A stretch of 64,000 nt of DNA from NCBI GenBank assembly GCA_043228905.1, contig JBHGNT010000010.1:11222001-11286000 (forward strand), given 5' to 3'. The stretch comes from Azolla caroliniana (taxonomy: Eukaryota > Polypodiophyta). The notes below the pieces were generated by a model. That model did no database searches. It was not told the origin of the DNA and saw only the letters and a list, made by a program, of their open reading frames with translations. Position 1 is the first letter of the stretch. Each line of letters starts with the position of its first letter. The position numbers and the translations under genes were made by a program. Positions 49,239 to 62,447 of the stretch are shown here, piece by piece.

Positions 49239-51218
49239 TACCCATAATGGTGATACAATACATAAAAGTAGACGATGATGCCCCACGTGTTCATGACGTT
49301 CACTTTAATGAGGAAGTTTGAGCCATTTTGGATTGGTAACAAAGCTAACATTCACCAGTGTTTACTTCAACAATGGATGATATGGTAAAACCTTTGTGGA
49401 CATGTGAAGCAAATATGATATAGTGCTTTTAATTGATCAAAGAGATGACATGAGAAGAACTATTAACCTTCGGTATCATTGTCTGCCGATCATTCTCAAT
49501 TAAATGCCAGATAAATGCCAGATAAGGTTAAACAATTAGTGACAACTGGAAGAATTTAAGGTCAAATCTGTGGCACACTATTTTTTCATCCAAGATATTG
49601 CATGTGACCATGCATAGGAAAACCATTGCAAAAGCAGATTGATAAGCATGTCAAAACTCATTATGATTTATTTCTCGCATCTCTAGGAAACTTCAACAAA
49701 GGGTCTAGATGGTTTGATCACAATGAGAACAATATATTAATATATGATGCGTGTTAGGTTTGCTAGCCTTAAAAATTAGAACATGTAGGATTTTTACGTT
49801 GTGAGGATAATATATTCAGAAATAGGAGTTAGCATTTAATCAAAACTTTGCGAATTAGAAACTCACGTTTATATAAGCGAAAGAGCCAAAAGATGTAAAA
49901 AATTACATGTCGTCGTCTGAAATTATCTTTATGAATCTTACATAAACATGTGCAAGACATGTTGGTTGTAATCCAAAGTGAGCACTAATATAAAAATTCT
50001 TTATTGCTTATAATTTTAACTTACGAGAATTGTCATAAGTTGATGCTATAAGTAATTAACCTTGTAATAAAGTGTTTGATATCACTTTTGATGACAACAA
50101 TGACATGCAAAACATTTAGGAGCCAAACCTAACATTTGGTCATATTACAAAGAAAGACGATTGATTGCATACATAAGAATAAATGCTTATGGCTTAAGAT
50201 AGAAGAGAAAGTAGAAAGAATCATGAATTGCAAATTGTGTTGCAACGTCCACATCATGATCTCTACTAGGATGATGAGTCTATATACAAAAAATTGATGC
50301 ATGGATGCAATTGATGCATCAGATTGTTTCAATTTTGGTCTCAATTACAAAAGAAAAGATTAGTCAGCATGCAATTGATGCATCAGATTGTTTCAATTTC
50401 AGTCTCAATTACAAAAGAAAAGATTAGTTAGCATGTTGTAAGTATCAAGATGACTACCGTGAACCTACTAATCGTCAAGACAATTGGCTAAGACTACAAA
50501 CGAGATGAACTTGATTGATTTCACAACAATTTGTGGGAGTTGAAGCTTTGAGAGTGAGACACATTTGCCAACCACACCCTAATAGTGTCTCCATGTAGGC
50601 CGAAGCAACATTATGCTCTTAGTCATGAGCCATAACAACAATGTCCATCCACCATTGTAATAAATAATTTTGGACAAAAGTTGTCTCAACTTATAGCTCC
50701 TATATTGTTGGTTGATTCCGAACCACAAGAACCTTCATCACTCTAGTACTACCACTACCATCAAGACAACCATACACGTCACTTATTCCCCTACTAACTG
50801 CCACTGTAAAAGGCACAGATCCACCTACCAACTTCATCAACACATGCATTGTACACTTTTTCTAGGTCACCACATGCCAACAACAATGTAAGATCGAGGT
50901 CTAGAGAGAGCAAGATCTCTTTCGACAATATGTTGACATTTGGGCCAAAGATACATAGCATTAATATGCTTGATAGCTAGGAGATCTCATATTGTAGCAT
51001 TAGCCATGTGGTTTGTTAGAATGATAAACTATCTTCATCACAAATTTGAATGGAGCAATATGGCCTTTTGGGTGAAATGAATGGTCTAATTACACTTCTT
51101 CCATGTATAGAATAAGAAAAAACAAAACATAAATACATGATTCATGTGAGACAACTTGGGCACATGGGGTGGTAGAACTCTCCCTTTTCCCCCAACCAAA
51201 AAGCAAAGATATATCCCC
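49239..51218. other. AT-rich intergenic DNA
   Basis: No gene or recognisable element was seen apart from the tandem duplication at 50305-50432. Sequence around 51180-51218 leads into the copia LTR. Confidence 0.55.
50305..50432. repeat. 64-bp tandem duplication
   Basis: 50305-50368 and 50369-50432 are near-identical copies starting ATGCAATTGATGCATCAGA, with only a few differences (for example TTTTGG/TTTCAG). Confidence 0.9.
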
Positions 51219-51700
51219 TGAAAAGATTGACATGACGAAGCTAAATAGAACACAACCGGCTCAGCCGAACAACATTAGAAAACAGAGCTAAAGAAAACAC
51301 GCAGATCCTCACAGAGAGTGGGAGAGACAGAGAAAGAGCTGAAGACTCAAAACCTCAATTCAAAAAGTAATACACTCTATGTACATATAAGTGTGCTCAA
51401 AGAGCATTTTTATACAAGCCTTGACAGTGGACAAGTACTATTAGTACTTTAATGGTCATGAATGAGCCTGACACTAACTCGGCCCATAATATTCCTATTT
51501 ACTAGCATAGGAATATAGGTCCCTAATGCTATAACTACCTACTAAACTAACAGCCTCCCAACTCCCCACGGATCTGACTCTCCACCTATCCGATTCCTTC
51601 AGCTGATTTGGGCCTAACTGATCGATCTTCATCCGATCTGGCTCTCGGCTTATTCAGCTGATCTGGCCCATGTTGAGCTTGCTTCTCAACACTCCCCCTC
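51219..51700 (-). repeat. Cop-R 3' LTR and polypurine tract
   Basis: The LTR is 51219-51691 on the - strand (start TGTTGAGAAGCAAGCTCAA, 473 bp; the end at TG 51219 is inferred). The polypurine tract GAGGGGGAG lies directly upstream at 51700-51692. Confidence 0.8.
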
Positions 51701-52716
51701 AAGCTCAACTTGAGGTTTCTCCTGCTTTTCCGGTTCTATCTTCCGGCTCCTCCTGGCGTCTTCACGCCTAGTCCTGCTCCTCGTCCAATCCAGTCCCGCA
51801 TTCCATGACCCCTTTGGTTCAACGTTTCTTGACCCATCTGATTTCTTGCTCCTCGACCCCTATAGTTGGCTTGTCCATCCTTTAGGCCCTTCTCAGTTCC
51901 CTCGCTATTGCGGCATTGACACCCCTCGACCCGTTGGTTCCTTTGTTTTGGTGTCGGCTTCGACCGTCCTCACGTTCACATGGCCTTCATATGATTTGGC
52001 TCTCTCGAATCAAACTTCTCGACCGAATCGACTGTCTCCGATTCATTCCCGCTTTTGTCTGAATTGGTTGTTTCTAATTTGTCCTCCTTCAGGCCCTGGA
52101 CCACATCCGACCATGTCTTGGTCCTGGCCTTTTTCTTAACTTTGCCGCTTGCTCCGGATGTTTCGACTTCTTCTTCGGCTCTCCTCCTTTTGACTGGTTC
52201 GTGTTTTGTCTCATCATCACAACTGTTGTTCTTCCTAGCTGCTCTCCCCCTCAAGTGCGACACGTCGAGGCGCTGGATACCAAACATCTCCGAGAAGTGC
52301 TGCAACTTGTTCGTCTTGGGCTTTGGTAAAAATTTCGACAACCTGCTGATTGGTATGAACATACCAGAGTTCGACTTCACCACTCAGGACCCGCTCGTGC
52401 ACAAAGTGATAGTGCACTTCTATCTGCTTCATGGGAACATGGAATATAGGGTTCTTGGCTAGCTGCATGCTACTGATGCTGTCGTAGTAGATCAGGATCG
52501 GAGTGGGAACTGCGACCTGTAAGTCCTACAACAGCCAGCTAAGCCATATTGCCTTGCAAGTAGCGACGGTGGCTCCCCGGTACTTTGGTGCTCGACAAGG
52601 CAACTGTCGGCTAATTCTTGTTGCTCCAGGTTACAACCGCACTCCCAAGAGAGAACATGAAACCTGATGTTGACTGTTGATTTGTGGTACAGTAGTTCTT
52701 GCTCTTTCGTGCCACT
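51701..52716 (-). pseudogene. Cop-R RNase H end and charged C-terminal extension
   Basis: Recognisable on the - strand: SGTKEQELLYHKST at the Gy-R junction, then, after a deletion and frameshift, the equivalents of SGFMFSLGS, LAKNPIFHVPMKQIEVHYHF and HERVLSGEVELWYVHTNQQV. The tail with KARTKTWSDVVQGLKEDKLE near 52100-52160 matches the tail of Cop-1. The frame is broken at several points, including near 52640 and 52310. Confidence 0.85.
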
Positions 52717-53134
52717 TGTTATTCTCTGACCGGACAAGGCCTAACACAAGGTGTCACGGAGACACTTCACCAAAGGGTGATTACGGCATAGGATTAATAT
52801 TCAACGATACACCGACTTACGTAGGTTACACGATTAGAATGCTTTGGTTAATTACACGCGTAAGATATAACAGTAATTACAGAACGGAAATCAAGACAGA
52901 AGTATAAACATCATAAGCTCTATTAATTATCCGCTGCGATTACAATGTAGTCCGGGCCTTTAAATAGGTTTCCGGCCCGTAGTACAAAACGGTGCCTCTC
53001 GCACCTATTCGGGATCCGTCCGGATCTGGAACGGCATACCGTTTCCAGTCCGTCCGTCCACACTATGCCTATTTACAACCATACTTAATTAACTCCTTCA
53101 CTCCGTATTTTGGACTCCTTGCCGGCCGGTAACA
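52717..53134 (-). repeat. Gy-R 3' LTR
   Basis: TGTTATTCTCTGACCGGACA to CCGGCCGGTAACA, 418 bp, no visible difference from 62030-62447. Confidence 0.97.
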
Positions 53135-53174
53135 CATGGCACGCCCGTGGGACAGTACCTTGTACGTCGAACCC
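53135..53174 (-). promoter_or_regulatory. conserved hairpin block beside the 3' LTR (Gy-R copy)
   Basis: The coding strand reads GACGTACAAGGTACTGTCC and then CACGGGCGTGCCATG up to the LTR. The stem is GTAC/GTAC where Gy-out has GTGC/GCAC: both arms changed together and pairing is kept. Confidence 0.6.
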
Positions 53175-53234
53175 TTCTCGGCCCCTTCATTGTTCACCCA
53201 AACTGTCCAAAATATCTTGTTCTAGAGTTTCCAA

Positions 53235-55999
53235 TTATTCTTCCGGTTGTGGTTGTTGCGGCTGTGCTTGCGGTTGGGACTGAGGCTGTTCCGGCTGCTC
53301 TATAGGCGGCTGCTCGGCTTGCTGCTGCTGCTCCGTTTGTTTCGCTGACTCCGGCTGCTCCGTTTGTCTCTCTGGCTCCGGCATCTCCGTTTGACTGCTT
53401 CCGGTCCGGTCTCCTTCCAGTAACGGTTCCTCATCACTGAGGTTGACCGTAACTGGTTCTCGTTCTTTCTCTCCCCGGATCCGGGACCTCTCGTAGCTTT
53501 CAAACTGGATCTGCGCCTCCAGCCTGTCGTCGTCCAGCTGAGCTACAAGTTGCCGGACTTGCTCTAGTTGGTCCTCTGCCAAGGCTTGAAAGTCTTCGGC
53601 CAACTCATCCCTTATGCCGGTGAAGTCTTCGGAATTCAGCATATAGCAATCATCTCCCTCCTTCCGCCGGTTCTCTACGTCGGCCCGGAGCAATTGGAGT
53701 TCCGCCGCGTTCGTGGCCCACTTAGTCCACCCTTTGACGGACCCGTTGTCAATCAAGCTCTTGGTCTGGTTCAACCAAGCCCGCATGATATCCTGGATGC
53801 GACTTGCTCCCATTTGCGCTCTGCTTTCCACCACTTGTCGCTCCTCCTTCAACTGCTTGATGAGATTTGCCGTATCCTCCGCCTGCTCTCTGTAGCGCGT
53901 CAGCTGCCCTTGATATGTCGTTTGCAGCCTCTGCAGTACCTCCGCCGCTCTTTCTTTTTCCGCCTGCTGTTGCCTGAGGAGCTCTGTCCGAACCTTCTCC
54001 GCCTCTTCCAACCGTCTTCTGGTTTCCGCTTGTTCCTTGGCGAATGCGGTTGCGGTCCGATCAACTGCTTGCCGGAGCTCATCCGTCCGTTCCTTGTGCT
54101 CCGTTTGCAACCGTTTATACTCCCGGTGCAATTGCTCAAATTCCTTCGTTTTTTGTTTGAGCTTGCCGTTGATCTGGCGATGGTTCCGGTCCTCCCGGTC
54201 CTTTACCTGCCGGAGTTCCTCTTTCAGGCGCTCTACTTCTGTTTCGGCGTTTCTCCGGAGTCTCTCCTTCTCTTGCAGCATTTTCTCCTTCTCCTCCTTG
54301 AGCCGGTCGTACGCTTGGTGGCCTTTTCGTAAGCTCTCCTCGGCCAAGCGCAGCTTCTCAGCAGTCTTTTTGAGTTCTGCCTCCGCTGCCGTTTTCAACT
54401 CTCTTTCGCGGCTCCTCAGCGCTTCTTGGGCAGCTAGCTCATCCTTTAAGTCCGCAAGCTCTTGGGCTTGTGCCGCATTTCTTTCCGGAACGGTTTCCGT
54501 TGCCGGGGTCTGATTGCTATGTACAGGTTGATTTGACACTTTATTCTGTACATTGCCCGGAGTCACCGGTGCTTGGACTTGTGTTGTCAAAGCGAATTGA
54601 GCCATTTCCCTTGTGACCCTGTCCAAGTCTTGTTCAAGGCTCCGGATTCTGGACCGGGCCGTCTCTAGATCTACGGTTGTGACGAGCAACCGTTCCTGGT
54701 GCGCTCTCTCTTCCGCCTCTATATACTCGACCGCTCCGACGATTTGCTCGCCTACCCACCGTAGCCACATGCTACTGGTGCCTTGCTGCTGTACTGGTCC
54801 TACTCCTTGGCCGCCGTGTGTGCTGGCTGGGCTCGCCGGCTGTTGAGTCCCGGTTCTCGCCGTCTCCGGAGCCGTTGGAATGACTTCTTCTATAGAAGTC
54901 GACAAGACCGGTTCCCTCCGCACCGGTTCCGGTTCCTCCCTTGTGGTTTGCTCAGGTTGAGTTGGGGGCGTTTCTGCCTCTCGCGGGTACGACCGCTCCC
55001 CTCCTGTCTCGCCGGTCCTACTTCTTGACCGTCGTTGGAGGTGCTCTTCTGGCTCCTCCGTTTCCTCTTCCTGTGTAACGGCATGTTTCTGTGCCGTCAA
55101 GGGTTCCGGTTCCTTCTGTCCCGGTCGCCGTATGGTTATCTTAACGGGTCGAACCGGTGACACCTCCTCCGGTTCTGAGAGCCGTTTCTTCCCTTTCGTC
55201 GCCTTCGACGCCAGCAGCTGCTGTCGTTTGGACGCCGGCTTCGAGGTGCTTCCTTCCGATACTCTTGGCCGCTTCTTTGGCTGAATGGTCTCGACCGGCG
55301 GCACGAGCAATGTTACCCACTGAGCTACGGCATGCCACAGCTTCCGGCCCTCCTTGCCGTCCTTTCCTCGTACCATGTCGATTGCCACGCACAAACCGTC
55401 TGCAATCAACACCGGCCAATCCACCTTGGTCCCTTCATAGGGGGTCGGGGGTACACGTGGCCGTACTCATGGAGCACTCGAGCTATCTCCCTGAACAGCG
55501 GATCTTCGCCGCCCTGCGTTCGATAGCCTTTGCCGGCAACAGAGTACTCACCGAAATATCGGGTGAGTTGCTCCGAGGTTGGATTATCAATCTGAAAAAT
55601 TCCTCCCTCCGGAAGGCCTGTTAGCGCACGGATCGCTTCCTCGGTGATGACTTCCTTGTCGAGCTCCTTGATGACCTGGTCGGCTTCTCTGTGCGGTGGT
55701 GCTTCCATGATGGCCAAGAACCCCTCCAGTCCGTGTTGCCTGAACCATTTCCTGGCCGCTTCAGACAACGTTTGTGGTTCCATGTCTGCTTCGAGGTCGA
55801 GGGAAGATGGCGAGGTAGAGTGGTGATGAGAGTGAGAGCGAGAGAGAGAGCGTTCCGAACGTGGGGGTTCTCTGCGTGCAGGTTCGCGTTTGCTCAGCTT
55901 CCACTGCCTTGGTGCTTCTGTGCTTCTTGGCTCGCGAAATGAAAAGGTCTCCATGCGTTCTGCTTCTTCTTTGTGCGTTTTGGCGCCTTTTTCGAGCAT
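53235..55999 (-). pseudogene. Gy-R env-position coiled-coil ORF (one frameshift)
   Basis: The likely start is MLEKGAKTHKEEAER at 55999 (an upstream ATG at 56089 is also in frame). The N-terminal domain is kept: HGLEGFLAIMEAPPHREADQ, LTRYFGEYSVAGKGYRTQGG, REIARVLHEYGHVYPRP. Near 55430 a stretch of about 12 residues present in Gy-in is missing and the frame shifts. The second frame resumes at YEGTKVDW and is open from before 55424 to 53235: linker, long coiled coil, then GWTKWATNAAELQLLRADVE and RDELAEDFQALAEDQLEQVR, and a Gln/Pro-rich tail. One event inactivates an otherwise complete gene of about 920 codons. Confidence 0.85.
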
Positions 56000-56114
56000 G
56001 CACACGTCGTGTACCAATTTAGTATTAAGTAGCGTGGCGGCTCTTAAATGCCCACTTTGTACCTTTTCGCTCCTTGCTTTCACGTCCATTCATACCTCGA
56101 TTTTTAATGATTTC

Positions 56115-56137
56115 TTTTTTTTTTTTTTTTTTTTTTT
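56115..56137. repeat. poly(T) tract, 23 bases (poly(A) on the coding strand)
   Basis: It lies between the pol stop (56156) and the extra ORF start, the same place as the 48-base tract in Gy-in. Confidence 0.93.
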
Positions 56138-56155
56138 AAATGACGGTATGTGATC

Positions 56156-59100
56156 TTACACATCCGTAGGTCCCTTCGGACCCTTACCGTTTTCCTTACG
56201 GGTTGCCGTGTCTTCCGTCGCCTCTGCTACGGGTTCCCCGTCGTCTTTTTCTTCCGTCCGTACCCTTCCGGGACAGGATCCCGGTATAGTGCCGGTGAGC
56301 TGCATAAACGGGTTCTTTGGCATCGGTCCTTTATAGGGCTTTAGTCGAAATCCGTTCACCCACTTGCCTAGTACTTCACCGGCAAGTGTCCCTATCTGAT
56401 AGGACCCGTTGTATTCCCGTGTCAACCAATACGGGCCTGTCCATCTGAACCGGAGTTTACCCGGCATCTTGCCCATCCTCGTTTGGAATACTAGAACCGG
56501 CTTTCCGATTTCGAACATCTTTTCGTTACCTTTCCGGTGACGGTCAACGAACGCTTTCCGTCGTCGTTGCTCCAGTTCCATGTGGAGGACGCTGGCCAGC
56601 CGCATTTCCTCCGACTTCTTTTCATTCAGCCGTTCCCGTAGTTGGATCCGTAAGCTTGGTACCTGAAACTCGACCGGCATGACCGCTTCTAAGCCGAATG
56701 CTAGCCGGAGCGTTGTCCGGATACTTGTTTTGTATGCCGTTCGGTACGCCCATAGCGCGCTATGGAGCTTTGTGTCCCAGTCCGTTCGGTTTTCATTGAC
56801 AATTTTGCGGAGAATGTTCTGCAGCGTTTTGTTGGTGGACTCTGCTAACCCGTTCGCTTGTGGGTAGTACGGTGTGCTCCGTTTATGAACCACGGCATAG
56901 AACGTTGTTAAGCTTTCCACTACCTGGCCGAGGAAGTGCCCTCCTTGGTCGCTGATTAATTCAATCGGACATCCATATCGGCACCAAATGTTCTCGTATA
57001 GGAATTTTGCTGTGGATGACGCGGTATTGTCCCTCAAGGCCTTAGCCTCCACCCATTTAGTACAATAATCCGTTGCTACGATGACATAACGATTACCCGT
57101 TCTCATTGCCGGTGGCTTGAACGGTCCGACAAAATCCAACCCCCACTTCTGGAATGGCTCTAGTGGAAGTACCGGTTGGTGTGGCATCCGTGCTTGCTCC
57201 GTAGGCTGGCCCATTCGTTGGCATAGGTCACATTCCTTAGCATACTTGACGGCGTCTTTTAACGTCGTGGGCCACCATAAGCCGCTCTGCCATACTTTCC
57301 TTGCCGTCGCTTCCCCGGCATAGTGTCCTCCGGCAACCCCACAGTGTGCTTCCCGTAAGATTACTTCTTTCTCGTCACTACGGACTGCCCGTCTCCATAT
57401 TCCATCTGCTCCTTTGTGGTAGAGATTGTCCCGTAACAGACAGAAATTGCGGCTCTGCACCGCCAGTCGTTTCCTCTCGTCCCGGTTCATTTCCTCTGGT
57501 GGCAGGCCCGTGCTTAGGAACTGGTGCATGTTTGTCAGCCACCTATCTTCTGATGCCACCGTGTCGTCCGCTGCCGTTTCCGGGGTGATACGGAATAACT
57601 CTGCGTCTGGGAATTCATCCGCTACCCCGTCGCCTGGTTCTCCGGACTCTAACCGGCTCAGGTAGTCTGCTACGGCATGCTGGATACCGGGCCGGTGGAA
57701 AATCTCGAATTCGAACTCCTACAACAGCAAGGTCCAACGGGCCAACTTACCGGTCAGGGACGCCTTGGACACTAAGTACAGGAGCGCCGAGTGATCCACA
57801 TGAAAGGAGAACTTCCTTCCCAATAGGTAATGACGAAACTTTGTTACACTGTAGATCATGCCCAGGGCCTCCCGTTCCGTAGTCGAATAGTTCTTCTCCG
57901 CTTGGGACAGCTTCCGGCTGGCGTAATATACCGGCCGGTACCATTTAGGCTCCGTAAGTTGCATTAAGGCGTTGCCGATAGCGATGTCGGACGCGTCAAC
58001 GAACACGTGAAATTCCTTGCTCCAATCCGGAGGCTGCACGACGGGTGCTTGCGACAAGAGTACCTTCAGGGCATTGTATGCCTTATCCTCCGTATCCGTC
58101 CATTGGAACGGTGTCCGATGTACCGCGGTGTGTAATGGTGTAGCCAAGTCAGCCAAGTGACGGAGCATCCGGCTGTGCCACCGGATCTGTCCTAAGAATC
58201 GGCTTAGTGCTTTGGCTGTTTTCGGCGCCGGTGCCCCTAGTATGGCGTTTACTTTATCCGGGTCGACCGCAATGCCCTCCTTACTTACAATGTGTCCCAG
58301 CAATATTCCACTTGAAACTCCAAAGATGCATTTTGCTGGGTTTAAGCTTAGCCGGTATAATCTACACTTTTCAAGGCATAACCGTAGGTGCTGCAAATGG
58401 TCTTTTCCCCGGCTATAGACTGCAAAATCATCCAGGAAAACTTGCATGAAGGCAGGAATGTATTCGCCGAAGATCTCCATGATGATTCGCTGGAACGTTG
58501 CTGGTGCCGTTTTTAGGCCGAACATCATGACTTCTGCCACAAACACCCCCCATTCGGTGACGAACGCTGTCTTCTCCTGGTCGTCCGGGTGCATCCGGAT
58601 TTGATTGTAACCGCTGAACCCGTCTAGAAAGCTATAAACTTCATGGCCGGCGACGGCATCCAGTACTCCATCCGTGAACGGAAGAGGGAATGCATCCGTA
58701 ATTGTGGCTGCATTTAGTTTCCTGTAATCTACGCACACACGGATTTTACCGTTCTTCTTGGGGACGACGACGATGGGGCTTAGCCACGTCACTTTCTTTA
58801 CCGGCCGGATGAAGCCCACTCTTAGGAGTTTGTCGATTTCCTCCTTCACTTTGGCGGCGTAGTTGGGGTTCATTCGGTAACGTCGTTGCGCCACTGGTTT
58901 CGCGTCCTTGCCTAAGTGGATCTGATGCTGATATAATTGAGGGTCCAGCCCTCGCATGTCCTCGTATGACCAGGCGAATACGTCGCGAAACTCCGTGAGA
59001 AGTTTGATCATCGCCGCTTTATCTTTCGGCTTCATTTCTTTGGCGATGTGAACCGGCTTTGATTCGTCCTTGCTTCCTAGGTTCACTTCGTCGAGCTGGG

Positions 59101-61978
59101 ATGCTTTTACCCGTTGGGAAACGGCCATTTCCCGTTCCAACGCTTCCTGTGCTTGCCGTAATTCCCGAATCGCATCTTTGTCTGGTTCGGCTTCGGTGTC
59201 GTCCCGCTGCGGCAAGTATGGCGCTACGGCTTCAGCTACGTCAATCTCGAAGAGTGGTACGATCTTCGGGTGTTCCTCCAAGTACTGGGCTTCTTCGTCG
59301 TCTGCCAATCCTTCAAGCATGTTCACACATTCCGCATCCAGCGGTGTGCATTCCTTCCCGTTGCTCGTCCGTGGTTGTGTTGGTACCCGGACCTTGGCTT
59401 TTCCGCGCCGGAAGGTAATCATATTTTTCCGCCAATTTTGCTTGATGTGTGCTGTTTTCAACCATGGTCTGCCCAGCAATAGTGGGTACGCGCCTTGCGC
59501 CTGTAGCTGCAGCACGACAGCCGAGATGTGAAATGTGTGACCTCCTATGGTGACTTCCAATTTCCGTATTAAGCCCGTCGGCCGTACAGAGCTCGTATCC
59601 GCCATCCGTAGCCAGAACGGACATGGCTCCCATTCATGTATACCCAAGGCTTCACACGTGCGGAGGCTTATTACGTTCACCCCGGAACCTCCATCGATTA
59701 CTGTGCCGGGAAGTTCGTGCCCTTTGACCATAGCTGTAATTACCGGACTACTAGTGTCCACCACCGTCGGTCCCTCCTCCGGATTCGAGAAGAGGACTGG
59801 TGCCGGTGGGGCTATACCGTCTGTCATGCCCGTTTTTAGTCCTTCCGTAAATCGCGGCACGAGCTGCAAGAGTCTTCCTAACGGCAACGTGATCTAACAT
59901 TCTTGCAGTGCTTGCCATGTCTCGTTTTCTGGGTGGCTACCGCCGGCACTCCCTATGGTATTCACCTTTTGCCGTTCCGCGTCCGCGACGTTCCTTTCAT
60001 TGGCTTCCTTCACCCATTCCGTCGCCTGTTTTCGTATGGCCTCTTGTGTTTCCCACTCTTTGGCCATGCCTTTCGACCGTGTGGTTACTTGCTGTACATC
60101 CATAACTTCCGGAACCACCATATTAACTGCTGGTCGTTTCTCGTAGCTCTTTACCGGGCACTGGTTACTGTAGTGGCCTTCCTGCCTGCAGTAGTAGCAG
60201 TACTCTTTACGGGTATTGCTGGATTCAGCATTGCTGGTAGCCGGAGTCGGTCCCGTAGTGAGTGGTGCGTTCTGTGCCGGTTGGCTCCTTGGGGTGCCAT
60301 GTTCCGGGTCCCTAGTGTGACCACCTTTCTTGAAATTACGTTTCTTATTATTCTTATTTTTATTTCGGTAGTCCGGTCGTGGTGGATCGTAAAATCGGCC
60401 GTAGTCCTCCTGGTGCCTTCGGTAACCAGGAGAATGGTCTCTGTCGTATTGCTCGTGTCGTCTGTTGGGCTCCCGATAACGGTCCGATCGCTCATACCGG
60501 TCGTAGTTATCACGCCGATTCCCGTACCGGCCATCATTCTCTTGCCTGTCTCCGTACCGGACATCCTGTGCCGGTCGGTACCGGTTCATTTTTTGCCAAC
60601 GATCTTCATCTTCGTCTTGGCTGCTTCTTGGCTCGATCCGTCGGACGGGTGGTGCTTGTCGGTTTAACAGGTTATACTCGCACTGGTCCGTTGTATGACT
60701 CTTGGATTGACAAATCACACACTGAGTGCGCATGGTGCACTCTACTGCCGAGTGTCCGGCATTCAAGCAGATTGTGCATTGAATTGCCTGCCGGAACCAG
60801 AGATCTTCCTCGGTGGGTAACGCCCGTTGCAGTGTTCCCAGCGTAAGCCATGAGCTTGACTTTTCCATTTCTCTGACCCGGTCAATGACCTGGTCGATGG
60901 TGCATCCTCGAAAGTCGATCACCGTACACACCGTGCGTAACGGTTCCCGGAGTGCATTTAAAAATATCGTCTGTAATTCCTCCTCCGGGGGTGCACGGGC
61001 AAGCTGGCTATGCATTCGTTGGAAACGGATGACGAATTGGGGAATGCTTTCCCCTGCCTCCTGCCGGATCGTATAAAACAGGCCCACCATTGTCGTCTGG
61101 TCGACCTCCTTGTGGAAAAAATGTAAGAATTTTGCTTTTAATTCTGCAAAGGTTGTGATGGTCGTCGGGTCCTGCGTCCGCCGCCATCGTGTCGCCGGTC
61201 CCTCCAACGTGACTCCGAATTCCGCTATCTTCGAGCGTTCTTCTTCCTCCGGTGTCATTCGCTGGGACGTGTGATTTGCTTCCCACGTCTGCTCGAAATC
61301 ATGAACATGCGCTTCCGCGTCCGGATCATCGCGATACTTTGAATATTGGAACGGCATGTCGTCGTCCAGTATTAGGCCGCGGTTTAGTGGCGTTTGTTGA
61401 TATCTTTCCGGTTTTCTCTCCGGTTCCACTTCCGGTTCTTTTGCCGGTGCTTTTTCCGGTTCCTTCACCGGCTCTTCTTCCGGTACCTTTGCCGGCTCTT
61501 TCGTTGGTGTCGGTGGCTTTGCTTCTTCCACTTCCGGTGTTGGTGGGTTGACGGCTTCCGTTTGCGGTTCCGGATAGCCCTGGTTGAGTGGTTCCGGTTC
61601 TGGAGTCGGCACGGTATCCGACCTGTCGTCCTCCGGGCCGCCGGGGGTATCGTTGCTGCTCCGGTAGTTCGTGTGCACGCTGTATCCCCCTTCGGAATCC
61701 AATTCGTAGGCTGAAAAGGCTTCTGCCTCGTTTTCTCCGCTTGCCAGCGCCTCGAGGAGGCGTTCGGTTTCCCGGAGACTACTTAGACTGCTTTCGTCGT
61801 CCTGGTCGCGAGTTTGCCGTAACCGAAGGGATTCCTCCGCGATTCTCCGGATCTCGTTGGAGAACGAACGATCCGAGCGAATTTCGTGCGCTGCTTGCTG
61901 GAAAGTCTCACGCCGTCTTTGCCGTTCGGCGAGGCGTCGAGCTCGGTCTGTAACCAAGTCGTGCGTTGGTCTAGTCAT
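56156..61978 (-). pseudogene. Gy-R Gag-Pol with two in-frame TAG codons
   Basis: It starts MTRPTHDLVTDRARR at 61978 and is one frame to 56156 except for TAG at 59894-59896 (Gln in LQDCQIVLP of Gy-in) and TAG at 57719-57721 (Gln in TLLLQEFEF). Gag: three CCHC knuckles (CTICLNAGHSAVEC, CVICQSKSHTTDQC, CYYCRQEGHYSNQC) and KEPEKAPAKEPEVEPE-type repeats. Protease IDGGSGVN. RT VFLDDFAVYS near 58430. RNase H FVDASDIAIG. Integrase HCGVAGGHY, CDLCQRM, LDFVGPF, SDQGGHF, LAESTNK. No frameshift was seen. The first stop separates Gag from Pol, which by itself could be a regulated readthrough site, but the second, inside RNase H, argues for damage. Confidence 0.93.
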
Positions 61979-62007
61979 CCATTACCGTCGTTCGCTGCGA
62001 GAAAGCA

Positions 62008-62023
62008 GGAATCGTGGTCGCCA
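62008..62023 (-). promoter_or_regulatory. Gy-R primer binding site
   Basis: TGGCGACCACGATTCC on the coding strand, six bases from the 5' LTR, the same as in Gy-in and Gy-out although the LTRs differ. Confidence 0.75.
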
Positions 62024-62029
62024 AAACTG

Positions 62030-62447
62030 TGTTATTCTCTGACCGGACAAGGCCTAACACAAGGTGTCACGGAGACACTTCACCAAAGGGTGATTACGGC
62101 ATAGGATTAATATTCAACGATACACCGACTTACGTAGGTTACACGATTAGAATGCTTTGGTTAATTACACGCGTAAGATATAACAGTAATTACAGAACGG
62201 AAATCAAGACAGAAGTATAAACATCATAAGCTCTATTAATTATCCGCTGCGATTACAATGTAGTCCGGGCCTTTAAATAGGTTTCCGGCCCGTAGTACAA
62301 AACGGTGCCTCTCGCACCTATTCGGGATCCGTCCGGATCTGGAACGGCATACCGTTTCCAGTCCGTCCGTCCACACTATGCCTATTTACAACCATACTTA
62401 ATTAACTCCTTCACTCCGTATTTTGGACTCCTTGCCGGCCGGTAACA
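62030..62447 (-). repeat. Gy-R 5' LTR
   Basis: 418 bp, partner of 52717-53134. CCACT follows at 62448-62452. Confidence 0.97.
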
